Assembly (NCBI GenBank): GCA_963719135.1
Contig: CAVRAZ010000013.1
Span: 168,455-232,454 of the forward strand
Length of the DNA: 64,000 nt
Source: CAVRAZ01 sp963719135
GTDB taxonomy: Bacteria; Pseudomonadota; Gammaproteobacteria; DSM-19610
Reading direction: 5' to 3'
Shown: piece by piece, positions 26,576 to 35,023 of the stretch
Layout of the letters: every line of letters starts with the position of its first letter
How positions within the stretch are numbered: the stretch's first letter is position 1
Notes under the pieces: generated by a model
Databases searched by the model: none
The model's input: only the letters and a program-made list of their open reading frames with translations
Told to the model about the DNA's origin: nothing
Made by a program: the position numbers and the translations under genes

Positions 26576-27253
26576 TCAACTCAAACTGATTCGCAGCGAA
26601 GCTGCAGTAGCCGCCGGCGCGAGACTCGCGGCCAGCGCCAGCAGCGCTGTCAGAAACGACAGATGCGCGGAAATCGAGAGTCCGCCCGCCGCCGTTGTAA
26701 CCGCGCTTGCCGAGAAGATTAGCACGGGTATGTACAGCGGGAGTACCAGAAGCGACAGAATCATGCCTCCGCGGCGCAGGCCGACCGTCAGGGCCGCACC
26801 AATGGTGCCGATCAGGCTCAGAACCGGCGTCCCCAGCGCCAGCGTCACCAGCAGCGCCTCGATGGCCGTTCCGGAAAGGTCGAGCAGGAGCCCGAGCAAG
26901 GGAGCTATCAGGATCAGCGGCAGGCCGCTGACCAGCCAATGGGCCAGGACCTTGGCCAGCACCAGCAGCGACGGTGGGTGCGGGCTCATCATCAGCAGCT
27001 CCAGCGAGCCGTCTTCATAGTCCGATTTCAGCAGGCTTTCCAGCGACAGCATGGCCGCCAGCAGTGCCGCGACCCAGACGATACCCGGGCCTATCGCGCG
27101 CAGCAGTGCCGGATCGGCACCCACGCCCAGCGGAAACAGCGCCGTGACCAATATAAAGAACAGCAGCGGATTGACCGCCTCCGAACGGCGCCGCAGCGCC
27201 AGGGTCAGATCGCGCCTGACCAGGGCGCCGAATGCGCGCAAGGTCGAGTTCAT
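26576..27253 (-). CDS. ccmB: ABC transporter permease CcmB
   Basis: 225 residues, six membrane spans. The cytoplasmic start ALVRRDLTLALRRRSEAVN and the segment SLLKSDYEDGSLELLMMSP are family hallmarks. With CcmA it forms the ATP-driven part of the machine that releases holo-CcmE. It starts inside the last codons of ccmA (4-bp overlap). Confidence 0.95.
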   Translation of the reverse strand: MNSTLRAFGALVRRDLTLALRRRSEAVNPLLFFILVTALFPLGVGADPALLRAIGPGIVWVAALLAAMLSLESLLKSDYEDGSLELLMMSPHPPSLLVLAKVLAHWLVSGLPLILIAPLLGLLLDLSGTAIEALLVTLALGTPVLSLIGTIGAALTVGLRRGGMILSLLVLPLYIPVLIFSASAVTTAAGGLSISAHLSFLTALLALAASLAPAATAASLRISLS

Positions 27254-27870
27254 GGCGCGGCAGAGAGGTCGATCCGCCGCACGCGGTCGGGCGGAAGGTT
27301 GACGGCGTGGTGCGAAGTCATCGCCAGCATGCCTCCCGACTCCAGATGTCCGGCGATCAAGGATTCGACCAGCGCGATGCCACGGCGATCGAGCGAAGTG
27401 AAGGGTTCGTCCAGTATCCACAGGCGGCAGTGATTGAGCAGCAGCCGCGCCAAGCCGACGCGCCGCCGCTGTCCTGCAGACAGGTTGCGCGCCGGGCTGT
27501 CTTCATATCCCGAGAGTTCCAGTGTCGCCAGGGCTTCTTCGACGCTGACAGCCGTGTCGGCGGCGCCCAGCGTCTGGGCGATGGCCAGATTCTCCCGCGG
27601 GGTCAGGTCCAGCTTGATGCCGTCTTTGTGGCCGATGTACGCGATATACTGATGATATTCCACGGTCTTGTGTTCGATATCTTGGCCGTTCCAGAACAAC
27701 CGCCCGGCGTCTGGCGAACGCAGGCCGCACAACAAGCTGAGCAGCGAACTCTTGCCGCTGCCGTTACGACCTTCGATCAGGAGCGCCTGGGAAGGTTCCA
27801 GTTTAAAGGATAGACCGGAAAACAGGGTCCAGTCGTCGCGGATACAGGTCAGTTCCTTGGCTTCGAGCAT
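27250..27870 (-). CDS. ccmA: ABC transporter ATPase CcmA
   Basis: 206 residues from ATG 27870; the frame extends to a TTG at 27888. Walker A is GRNGSGKSSLL, the signature LSAGQRRRVGLARL and Walker B LWILDEPFTSLD. First gene of a nine-gene operon ccmABCDEFGHI with 4-bp overlaps throughout most of its length. Divergent from a sigma54-type activator, with an FNR-like site between them. Confidence 0.95.
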   Translation of the reverse strand: MLEAKELTCIRDDWTLFSGLSFKLEPSQALLIEGRNGSGKSSLLSLLCGLRSPDAGRLFWNGQDIEHKTVEYHQYIAYIGHKDGIKLDLTPRENLAIAQTLGAADTAVSVEEALATLELSGYEDSPARNLSAGQRRRVGLARLLLNHCRLWILDEPFTSLDRRGIALVESLIAGHLESGGMLAMTSHHAVNLPPDRVRRIDLSAAP

Positions 27871-28281
27871 TTCGCTTAGGATGGGCAAACGCCCGCTTCA
27901 AGTGACAAAATATTCCCAAGTCTAACGGAATGGGGGGGCGGGCGCGACTGTCCCCGTCATGCGAGGGCGGCGGTTCTCACGGCCGGCTGACCCGGATCCG
28001 GCCGGCGCCGCAAGCGGCCTCCGAGCACCGGCGGTTGATTGACATAAATCAAGACCACGTACCCCGCCCCGCGCTAAATTGTCGAACTTGGGCCGAGGGT
28101 TCCAGGGTGCGGGCCACGGCTGGCTTGGTCACAGAGCGGGAGCCGCGCTGGCGTGCGTGGCGCGCCCGACGCACGGATGTCTGGATTGGTTCTATACTTG
28201 GGTAGTAAAGCTTGTGGCGAGCGGCCCGAAGTTTCGGGCGGTTCCATCGATCGATAGGCAGCAATGCGGAGACGGAAGGCG
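27871..28281. other. 411-bp divergent region between ccmA and the sigma54-type activator
   Basis: No gene is seen. The region holds an FNR-type dyad at 28039-28052 and, nearer the activator, a TATACT hexamer at 28193-28198 that could be a -10 element without a good -35. A symmetric GCCCGAA/TTCGGGC dyad lies near 28223-28240. Confidence 0.5.
28039..28052. promoter_or_regulatory. candidate FNR/Anr-type binding site
   Basis: TTGACATAAATCAA matches the FNR/Anr consensus TTGAT-N4-ATCAA in nine of ten specified bases. It lies about 170 bp upstream of ccmA and 230 bp upstream of the activator gene, so it could control either. Oxygen control of ccm operons is known in other gammaproteobacteria. Confidence 0.55.
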
Positions 28282-29655
28282 ATGTCCGAAGATGTGCAAC
28301 GTACTGCCGAATTCCAGTCAATTGTCGAAACCCATGAACAACCCTTCCTGATCATCGACCGCGATTACCGCATCGTCGCCGTCAATAGTGCTTATGAGCG
28401 CACCTACCGTCTGGACGCGGGGCAGGTGGTCGGGCAATTGTGCTACGAGTTGACCCACGGTAACGAACGCCCCTGCCACGAATACGGTGAGGATTGTCCG
28501 CATCTTCGCATCATTCACGAAGGGGAGCGGAATTGCACCTGCACGCATATCCATCACGACAACGACAACGCTGTCAGCCAGGTTCACATCAAGGCTTACC
28601 CGCTGCACATGGGCGAGGGCGAGGTTTACCTGGGTGAGGCGATCGAGCGCATACCGGAGATCGCGCATGCCCGGGAACCGGCGCGGATGGTTGGCGAATC
28701 GCCGGCGTTCATGCGCCTGCTGAGTCTGTTGAAGCTTGCGGCCATGTCGGACGCGCCGATACTGCTCGAAGGGGAAACCGGTACCGGCAAGGATCTGGCG
28801 GCGCGCTACATTCACCAGCAGTCCAGGCGCAGCCAGAAGCCCTTTCTGATGGTCGACTGCACCGTGTTCACCGAGCCGCTGTTCGAGGCCGAGGTCTTCG
28901 GACACGATCGCGGCGCTTTCACCGGCAGCGTCGGCGAGCGCGAGGGACTGTTCGAGGCCGCCGACGGCGGAACGCTGTTTCTCGATGAGATCGGTGAGAT
29001 ATCGGCGACGTTGCAGGCCAAACTGCTGCGCGTCATCGAGACCGGCGACTTCCGCCGGGTGGGTGGCAACAAGCTCCGGCACACCGACACTCGCATCATC
29101 TGTGCCACTAACCGCAGACTGGGCAGGGACGTTGACGCCAAGCAGTTTCGCGAGGACCTCTATTACCGTGTGGCGTGCATACACGTCGCGATACCGCCGT
29201 TGCGGGAGCGCATCGAGGACATCGATGTGCTGGCCGGCGCGCTGTTGCGTCGCATCGGCGCACTCACGGGACGGAGTTTCAGCCTCAACGAACCCGCCCT
29301 GACCGAGCTCAGAGGCTATCACTACCCGGGAAATATCCGCGAATTGCGCAACATCCTCAGTGCCGCCGCCAGTTGGAGCCTGGATGGAACGCTCGACGCT
29401 CAGAAGATCGCGCAGATCATTGCCAATCTCAAGGCACGGCGCGAGAATGGGCAGCCGCACGCGGAGGTGCCGACCGAGCGGGAAGCACCGGCGCCGGCCG
29501 ATGACCCCGGGCGCCTGTCGACACTCGAGGAAATCGAGTTGTGGCATATCCAGTCGCTGCTCAAACGCTGCGCCAATCGCCGTCAACTGGCGGCTGCTCT
29601 GGGCATCAGCGAGCGCAGCGTCTACCGGAAACTCAAGCAATACGGCTTGCGCTAG
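28282..29655 (+). CDS. sigma54-dependent transcriptional activator with Cys/His-rich PAS sensor
   Basis: 457 residues from ATG 28282, directly preceded by GGAAGG; an upstream in-frame ATG at 28264 is less likely. An N-terminal PAS domain (about 10-125) holds many Cys and His residues in CYELTHGNERPCHEYGEDCP and CTCTHIHH. The AAA+ domain has Walker A GETGTGKD, the sigma54-contact loop GAFTGS and Walker B GGTLFLDEIGE. A Fis-type helix-turn-helix closes the protein (RRQLAAALGISERSVYRKL). There is no receiver domain, so the PAS domain must be the input, possibly redox, haem or metal. It sits between the ccm operon and downstream genes. Candidate targets are the sigma54 sites near 17 kb. Confidence 0.93.
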   Translation: MSEDVQRTAEFQSIVETHEQPFLIIDRDYRIVAVNSAYERTYRLDAGQVVGQLCYELTHGNERPCHEYGEDCPHLRIIHEGERNCTCTHIHHDNDNAVSQVHIKAYPLHMGEGEVYLGEAIERIPEIAHAREPARMVGESPAFMRLLSLLKLAAMSDAPILLEGETGTGKDLAARYIHQQSRRSQKPFLMVDCTVFTEPLFEAEVFGHDRGAFTGSVGEREGLFEAADGGTLFLDEIGEISATLQAKLLRVIETGDFRRVGGNKLRHTDTRIICATNRRLGRDVDAKQFREDLYYRVACIHVAIPPLRERIEDIDVLAGALLRRIGALTGRSFSLNEPALTELRGYHYPGNIRELRNILSAAASWSLDGTLDAQKIAQIIANLKARRENGQPHAEVPTEREAPAPADDPGRLSTLEEIELWHIQSLLKRCANRRQLAAALGISERSVYRKLKQYGLR

Positions 29656-29736
29656 ACCTGGAGTGGCCGGCCGGTCGGGCGAAACGACGCTCTGCGGGAG
29701 TGGGACCGAATTTGAACCGATGCCGAGGCTGTTGAG

Positions 29737-30123
29737 ATGAACAAACTTGTTGCGGTTGCCGCCCCGGCGACGCTGTTGGGGTGCGCGTTCTGTTCGTCGG
29801 CGGCACTGGCGGGTGTACAGGACGCTTACGACGCGCCGGATATGACCGGATTCCGGCTGACCCAGGAGGAAGACGGCGACGGCAACGGCGATGGCGTCAA
29901 GGAGACGCATATCCGCCATTACCAGAATGCGGCCGGTGACCGCCTGTTCAGCATGGTCACGCGGGGCAGGCTGTGGGCCTGGAGCCGTCAGAGCGGCGAC
30001 GGCTCATCCGATGCCGATCACAACTTCGTGATTGTCGACAGCAACTGCGATGGCGCCTTTGACAAGCGTTACGCGCTCGATGACCAATTTCACCTACCCG
30101 AGTGCCTGAGTCCCGCGAAATAA
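29737..30123 (+). CDS. small exported protein with acidic Asp/Gly loops, unknown function
   Basis: 128 residues with a signal peptide (LVAVAAPATLLGCAFCSSAALA, read in two parts). The mature part has calcium-loop-like segments, EEDGDGNGDGVKET and VDSNCDGAFDKRYA, resembling dockerin or EF-hand Asp-rich loops. Family not recognised. It overlaps the frame of the rhodanese gene's extended N-terminus but ends 11 bp before the start I chose for it, so the two are probably co-transcribed. Confidence 0.6.
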   Translation: MNKLVAVAAPATLLGCAFCSSAALAGVQDAYDAPDMTGFRLTQEEDGDGNGDGVKETHIRHYQNAAGDRLFSMVTRGRLWAWSRQSGDGSSDADHNFVIVDSNCDGAFDKRYALDDQFHLPECLSPAK

Positions 30124-30134
30124 GTTCACTTTGC

Positions 30135-30551
30135 ATGATGACGCGTCGCGGCGTCTTCCCGGTTCTGTGTCTGTGCGCAGTCCTGTTCGGATACCTGTCA
30201 CCTGCCGCAGCGGATGATCCGTTTCTGACGCCGTCCCTCACGTCGGCCGAGCTTGTGGACCGACAGAAGACGGAAAAGAGCCTGCTGGTCGTTGACGTGC
30301 GCGGGCAGCCGGAATACCGGAGCGGGCATGTGCCGGGCGCGGTAAACATTCCCCCGGAAAAGCTGGTCAAGCACCTGGATGCGCTGCGCACCGCCAACGG
30401 CGTAGTGTTGTACTGCTCGAACGGGTCCCGCACCCGGATCGCCGAGAAGATACTGATCGAAAACCGGGTCGCCAACCTGTTTCATCTCGAAGGCGGTGTT
30501 TTCGGCTGGAGGAACGGGGGCCACCCGCTGAAAACCGGTTGGGCGCCCTGA
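30135..30551 (+). CDS. exported rhodanese-like sulfurtransferase
   Basis: 138 residues from ATG 30135. A signal peptide (RRGVFPVLCLCAVLFGYL, cleavage near PAAA) puts the single rhodanese domain in the periplasm. Conserved elements are VVDVRGQPEYRSGHVPGAVN and the active-site loop YCSNGSRTR with the catalytic Cys. Family members transfer sulfane sulfur. Periplasmic versions are frequent in sulfur-metabolising proteobacteria. The substrate is unknown. Confidence 0.88.
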   Translation: MMTRRGVFPVLCLCAVLFGYLSPAAADDPFLTPSLTSAELVDRQKTEKSLLVVDVRGQPEYRSGHVPGAVNIPPEKLVKHLDALRTANGVVLYCSNGSRTRIAEKILIENRVANLFHLEGGVFGWRNGGHPLKTGWAP

Positions 30552-30632
30552 GGGCACGCCTCATCACGCCGCTTCGGCGTTTCCGAATTTCCCGACGGCG
30601 ACCGGCACGCGCCGCGTCGTCGTTCGTCTGTC

Positions 30633-30662
30633 TTGTTCTCTTTTGCAGTATTTTCGCATAAT
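30633..30662 (+). promoter_or_regulatory. candidate sigma70 promoter for the ybjQ-like genes
   Basis: TTGTTC at 30633-30638 and CATAAT at 30657-30662 are separated by 18 bp in an AT-richer stretch, 78 bp before the ybjQ-like start at 30740. Each hexamer has mismatches, so this is a moderate match. Confidence 0.4.
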
Positions 30663-30739
30663 GTCCCAAACCGGTCGGATCAAAACGGGTGGTCATGGGC
30701 CGATAAGCAGCGGGTGAAGCAGGGGATCAAGGAGACGTC

Positions 30740-31060
30740 ATGCTGATAACCAACGTAGAAATCGTACCCGGCAAGCGAGTGACCAAGCATCTGGGCCTGG
30801 TGCAGGGCAGCACGGTGCGATCCAAGCATGTGGGCCGTGATCTGATGGCGGGTCTGAAGAACATTTTCGGAGGCGAGCTGAAGGGGTACACCGAGTTGCT
30901 GCAGGAGTCCCGCGACGAGGCGCTCGAGCGCATGTCGAAGCAGGCCGAGGCGGTTGGCGCCAATGCCGTCCTCAACGTGCGTTTTTCCACGTCATCGATT
31001 TCGCAGGGTGCCGCGGAACTGTTCGCCTACGGCACGGCGGTGGTGCTCGAGAACGCCTGA
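30740..31060 (+). CDS. ybjQ: YbjQ/UPF0145 family protein
   Basis: 106 residues from ATG 30740 with AAGGAGA upstream. Typical motifs: VEIVPGKRVTKHLGLVQGST, IFGGELKGYTELLQESRDEA and GANAVLNVRFSTSSI. The fold forms pentameric or decameric rings of unknown function, once proposed to bind heavy metals. First of a four-gene run with a membrane-anchored paralogue, an M48 protease and a CDP-archaeol-synthase-like protein, with 1 to 3 bp between the first three. Confidence 0.92.
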   Translation: MLITNVEIVPGKRVTKHLGLVQGSTVRSKHVGRDLMAGLKNIFGGELKGYTELLQESRDEALERMSKQAEAVGANAVLNVRFSTSSISQGAAELFAYGTAVVLENA

Positions 31061-31061
31061 C

Positions 31062-31520
31062 ATGGATCTCATTGTCTTTCTCAGCCTGCTGGTACTGGGT
31101 TACTTCTTCGGCCGCCTGGCCGAACGACGCCACTACAAGTCGATCATCGCGCGTGAAAGGGCATTTCGCGACAAGGTGCTGGTGATTCAGACCCGTTTCC
31201 CGCCGTCGGGCCTCGGACCGCATCGGTCCGAACTCGTGCTGGGGAGCGTGGTTATTTCCGTCGACTATTTCAAGCGCTTCCTGGCCGGCCTGCGCAACCT
31301 GTTCGGGGGCCCCGTCAAGTCCTATGAAACGCTGCTCGACCGGGCGCGCCGCGAGGCAATCCTGCGCATGCAGGCGCATGCGGCCCGGCTCGGCGCCGAC
31401 AAGGTGCTGAACGTCAAATTGGAAACCGCTTCGATTTCCAAGGGGCGGCGCAACGCTATCGGCTCGGTCGAGGTGCTTGCCTACGGCACGGCGCTGATTC
31501 CCGATGCCGGAGGGCGTTAG
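31062..31520 (+). CDS. membrane-anchored YbjQ-like protein
   Basis: 152 residues from ATG 31062, two bases after the previous stop. One N-terminal membrane span (LIVFLSLLVLGYFFGRLAE) precedes a YbjQ-type domain: LVLGSVVISVDYFKRFLAGL, NLFGGPVKSYETLLDRARRE, GADKVLNVKLETASIS and EVLAYGTAL. The paralogue pairing suggests a mixed ring tethered to the inner membrane. Function unknown. Confidence 0.85.
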   Translation: MDLIVFLSLLVLGYFFGRLAERRHYKSIIARERAFRDKVLVIQTRFPPSGLGPHRSELVLGSVVISVDYFKRFLAGLRNLFGGPVKSYETLLDRARREAILRMQAHAARLGADKVLNVKLETASISKGRRNAIGSVEVLAYGTALIPDAGGR

Positions 31521-31522
31521 TC

Positions 31523-32350
31523 CTGGATTACGAGAACCGCGAAATACCCGAAGGCATCAACGCGGATCCCGACCACCCCCTGAAGGAACTTGCCTGGCTG
31601 GGTGGCGGGCTGGTGCTGGCGACTGTCCTGGCGGTTGGGCTGATGAGCATCGCGGCGCAGGGACTGGCCCGGCATATCCCCTTTACCTACGAACAGGCGA
31701 TCGCCCGGCATTTCGCCGGCGACCTGACCACCGGCGACGTGGCCGTCCAGACCTGGCTGCAAACGCTGGCCAACGCGTTGGCCGACGGCATGGCGCTGCC
31801 CGACGGTATGGTGATCCACGTCCGCTACATTGATGACGGGACGGTGAATGCGTTCGCCACCCTGGGCGGCCATATCCTGGTCTTTCGGGGGTTGATTGAC
31901 GCGACGCCGAACGAAAACGCGCTGGCGATGGTGCTCGCCCACGAGATAGCGCATATCAAGCATCGCGATCCGATCGTGGCGCTGGGCAGAGGCGCACTGA
32001 TCGGCACCGCGCTGGCGGCGTTGACCGGTGTCAGCGGCAACGACATGGCCGGCCGCGTGCTCGGCGACGCCGGCCTGATGACGTCACTGCACTTCAGTCG
32101 CGAGCAGGAAAGCGCCGCGGACAGTGAGGCCTTGGCGGCCGTGGCGCGACACTATGGGCACGTCGCCGGCGCCACCCTGATCTTCGAACACTTTCTCGAG
32201 AAGGAAAACAAGGACGGATCCCGACTGCCGGAACTGTTCGCGACGCACCCCGCCAGTCAGCGGCGGATCGATCGCCTTCGGCGCGAGGCGGCCGAGAATC
32301 ACTGGTCCGACGCGGGTGAGACCACTGCGTTGCCGAATTTTCCCGATTGA
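31523..32350 (+). CDS. M48-family zinc metalloprotease with probable CTG start
   Basis: About 275 residues. The family N-terminus (DYENREIPEGINADPDHPLKE, in two parts) is encoded upstream of the first ATG/GTG/TTG; the only start with a ribosome binding site is CTG 31523, 8 bases after GGAGGG. One membrane span follows (about 33-50), then the protease domain with zinc motif LAHEIAHIKHRD and the third-ligand helix SREQESAADSEAL. The HPASQRRIDRL tail is typical. Membrane-bound M48 peptidases degrade or process envelope proteins. A GTG at 31613 is an alternative but would cut the conserved N-terminus. Confidence 0.85.
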   Translation: MDYENREIPEGINADPDHPLKELAWLGGGLVLATVLAVGLMSIAAQGLARHIPFTYEQAIARHFAGDLTTGDVAVQTWLQTLANALADGMALPDGMVIHVRYIDDGTVNAFATLGGHILVFRGLIDATPNENALAMVLAHEIAHIKHRDPIVALGRGALIGTALAALTGVSGNDMAGRVLGDAGLMTSLHFSREQESAADSEALAAVARHYGHVAGATLIFEHFLEKENKDGSRLPELFATHPASQRRIDRLRREAAENHWSDAGETTALPNFPD

Positions 32351-32403
32351 GAACGTTGTTGGAGTCCGGAGGAGCGGCCCCGAACACGGGGTACGGTGAC
32401 GTC

Positions 32404-32886
32404 GTGATCGTTTCAATCCAATTGTTGTGCCTGTTGATGATCGCCAACGGCGCGCCGATTATCGCACGCAACCTGCTGGCCGACCGCTGCCAGGCGCCGA
32501 TCGACGGCGGCCGGCGCCTGCGCGACGGTCATCCGGTGCTGGGCGCTTCCAAGACCTGGCGCGGTGTCGCTGCAGCGTTGCTGATGACCCCGGCCGCCGC
32601 CCTCATGGTGGGATTATCCGCGTCCACCGGCTTCGTCGTCGGCGCCGGCGCGATGGCCGGCGATCTTTGCTCCAGTTTCGTCAAGCGCAGGATGAACAGA
32701 CCCGTGAGCAGTCAGGTGGTGGGCCTGGACCAGATCCCCGAAGCCGCGATACCGCTGTTGCTGGTGGCGCCGGCGCTGTCGTTGTCGCCGTTGCGGATCG
32801 CCGTGGTGACAGCCTTGTTCTTCCTCGGCGGGCTGGTACTGTCGAAGCTGCTGTACCGGCTGAAGATCCGCCAGCGTCCGTATTAG
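32404..32886 (+). CDS. CDP-archaeol synthase-like integral membrane protein (CarS/DUF46 family)
   Basis: 160 residues from GTG 32404; the frame is open to TTG 32347. Four or five membrane spans and the conserved cytoplasmic motifs RLRDGHPVLGASKTWRGV and SSFVKRRMNRPVSS...GLDQIPE. In archaea CarS makes CDP-archaeol from unsaturated archaetidic acid and CTP. Bacterial homologues exist, and their lipid substrate is not settled. It closes the YbjQ-M48 run and lies just before an inverted-repeat element. Confidence 0.78.
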   Translation: MIVSIQLLCLLMIANGAPIIARNLLADRCQAPIDGGRRLRDGHPVLGASKTWRGVAAALLMTPAAALMVGLSASTGFVVGAGAMAGDLCSSFVKRRMNRPVSSQVVGLDQIPEAAIPLLLVAPALSLSPLRIAVVTALFFLGGLVLSKLLYRLKIRQRPY

Positions 32887-32931
32887 TTGTGGTGATCTCA
32901 TCCAACCGCCGGGGACGCGAAGAAAGAACAC

Positions 32932-33231
32932 TTAACCACAAAGGACACAAAGAACGCGAAGACCACCATCGTTAAGCCACTTCCGGCCTAAACGTCATGC
33001 CGGCGAATGCCGACATCCAGTGGACATGGCTGGGGCTGAGCGGAGTGAACCCCGGGGTAGTGTGCGGCTGCGGTCTCGTGCGTTGCCCTGCCCGGGGCGT
33101 GGACAGGATCTGGCATGTGGTTGTTTCGGCGTCGCTCAACAGGATTCAACCTCGGACTTCACGCAAGCCAATGACCCGTTTTGCGGGTCTTTGCGCCAGC
33201 AGCATCGGTTCTTTGTGTCCTTTGTGGTTAA
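32932..33231. repeat. intergenic element with perfect 24-bp inverted arms
   Basis: A 24-base segment at 32932-32955 (TTAACCACAAAGGACACAAA plus GAAC) is exactly complementary to 33208-33231. Weaker similarity extends outward on both sides (GGGGACGCGAAG against CTTCGCGTCGCTGG). The 250-bp core has no gene. The CACAAAGGACACAAAG-type arm also occurs at 39036-39329. The element lies between a plus-strand gene end and a minus-strand gene end. Confidence 0.8.
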
Positions 33232-33288
33232 GGGTCAAGCGGTGTTCCTTCGCGTCGCTGGCGTCCTTAGCGTTAAGCGGTCAACCCA

Positions 33289-34272
33289 CTACCCGCGACG
33301 CAGCGCGTGAATCGTAACCTCGGGCGGGCAGTTGAACCTGACGTCGACCACCGAGGTGCCGGCGCCGCGGGACGTGTAGCCCTGGAGGCCCTGATATTGC
33401 CAGGCGCCGCTGCACAGCGTGCGCGGGCAGCGCGCGTTGCACATCAGCGGGAAGCCGCCCGGCAGACAGATCTGTCCGCCGTGCGTGTGCCCGCACAGCA
33501 TCAGATCGACCCCGGCGCAGGCCGCGTGCTGGTACATCTCCGGCGAGTGCGACAGCAGAATCCGGGTCGCGCCATCCGGTATCCGCAGCATCGCCTTTTC
33601 CAGGTTGTCGGCGCGGAAATAGTGCGGGTCATCGATGCCGACCAGGTAGAGGCTGTCATCGCCGCGGGTCAGCACCGCGTGTTCGTTGACCAGCATTCGG
33701 ATGCCGAGCGATTCCATCGGCAACAGCATGTGGATGCTGTCGTGATTGCCGAGCACGGCGTAGACCTTTTCACCCAACTGAGCGCGCAATCGTTCCAACC
33801 CCGCCAGCGCCCGGTCGATGTGACCATAGGTGCGTGCGCGATAGTCGCCGGTCATGACACAGACGTCATACGCCAGCGTTCTGACCCGGTCGGCGAGGCG
33901 GTGCGGAAAGGATTCGGACATGTCCAGGTGAAGATCGGTGAGGTGCAGTATGCGAAAGCCGTCGAAGGACGCCGGCAGCCCGGGAATACGGATTTCGTTT
34001 TCTACAACCTGTACCGACAGCGCATTGCGCTGGCCGCGCCGGTACACCAGGCCGAGTCGGAGCAGCAACCGGATCAGGCCATGGACGGAATACCAGTTTT
34101 CGATGTGGAAAAAGCTGCGGCCGTGGCCAAACACGCGCTGGTGGTACTCGCCCTCGATGCCCAGTCTCAGCCCGGCGTGATAGGGGCCGACGCGCTTTTG
34201 CAGGGCCGTCACGAGTGCTGATTCGGGTAGCTGTTCCACGCCGGTTCCGCTTGTCCAGGTGATCTCGTTCAA
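33289..34272 (-). CDS. calcineurin-like metallophosphoesterase (YaeI type)
   Basis: 327 residues. The dimetal core shows LTDLHLDMSESFP, VMTGDYRARTYG, AVLGNHDSIH, LSHSPEMYQHA and CGHTHGGQICLPG, all five metal-binding motifs. The N-terminal 110 residues are a helical region without an obvious membrane span. E. coli YaeI is a phosphodiesterase with lipid-related suggestions, and the substrate here is not known. Convergent with the CarS-like gene across the inverted-repeat element. Confidence 0.88.
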   Translation of the reverse strand: MNEITWTSGTGVEQLPESALVTALQKRVGPYHAGLRLGIEGEYHQRVFGHGRSFFHIENWYSVHGLIRLLLRLGLVYRRGQRNALSVQVVENEIRIPGLPASFDGFRILHLTDLHLDMSESFPHRLADRVRTLAYDVCVMTGDYRARTYGHIDRALAGLERLRAQLGEKVYAVLGNHDSIHMLLPMESLGIRMLVNEHAVLTRGDDSLYLVGIDDPHYFRADNLEKAMLRIPDGATRILLSHSPEMYQHAACAGVDLMLCGHTHGGQICLPGGFPLMCNARCPRTLCSGAWQYQGLQGYTSRGAGTSVVDVRFNCPPEVTIHALRRG

Positions 34273-34370
34273 TTATCGGCCGCAGGCCGGATCTTGCCAA
34301 TCTCGATAGCGCATCGAGTTCGGCGGTCTTTGCTAGAATCGCGCCTTTATGTCACCGGGGCGCGACAGGC

Positions 34371-34985
34371 ATGAAAATCTCGATCATCTGCGGCAGCAGT
34401 CGCCTCCAGGCGCAAAGCCTCAAGGTTGCACGTTTCGTCGAATCCACGCTGCGCGACCGGCAACTTTGCGAGGACAGCTGGCTCTACGCGCTGACCGGCA
34501 ATCCACTGCCGCTGTGGGACGAGGCGATCTCCGGCGGCGATCCGGCCTGGCAGGCGCGACTTGCGCCGGTGTCGGCCGAACTGGCAGCCAGCGACGGGTT
34601 CGTGGTGGTTACACCGGAATGGCACGGACAGGTGCCGCCCGCGCTGAAGAACTTTTTCCTGATGTGGGGCAAGGGCGAAGTGGCGCACAAGCCCGCGCTG
34701 ATCGTCACGGTGTCGTCCGGGGAGGGCGGCGCCTATCCCGTCGCCGAGTTGCGGATGAGCAGCTACAAGAACAACCGCATCTGCTATCTGCCGGAGCACG
34801 TCATCGTGCGCAAGGTCGAATCGGTCCTGAACGACGACCCGGCGAAGAACAATCCGGACGCCGACCGCTATTTGCGCGACCGAATCGCGTACGCACTGCG
34901 AATTCTGCGGGAGTACGCCATCGCGCTGAAAGGGGTGCGCGCCTCCGGTGCGACCGACCTCAGCGTGTACAGGAACGGCATGTAG
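34371..34985 (+). CDS. NAD(P)H-dependent FMN reductase-family flavoprotein
   Basis: 204 residues from ATG 34371. Flavodoxin-like fold with the FMN phosphate-binding start ISIICGSSRLQAQSLKVARF and the isoalloxazine-contacting loop VVVTPEWHGQVPPALKNFF. Homologues reduce FMN, quinones or chromate. Divergent from the phosphoesterase gene, 98 bp apart. No operon partner. Confidence 0.85.
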   Translation: MKISIICGSSRLQAQSLKVARFVESTLRDRQLCEDSWLYALTGNPLPLWDEAISGGDPAWQARLAPVSAELAASDGFVVVTPEWHGQVPPALKNFFLMWGKGEVAHKPALIVTVSSGEGGAYPVAELRMSSYKNNRICYLPEHVIVRKVESVLNDDPAKNNPDADRYLRDRIAYALRILREYAIALKGVRASGATDLSVYRNGM

Positions 34986-35023
34986 AGGGGCTGGTCGCTA
35001 CGGACGGTGGCGAGGAATGCGGG

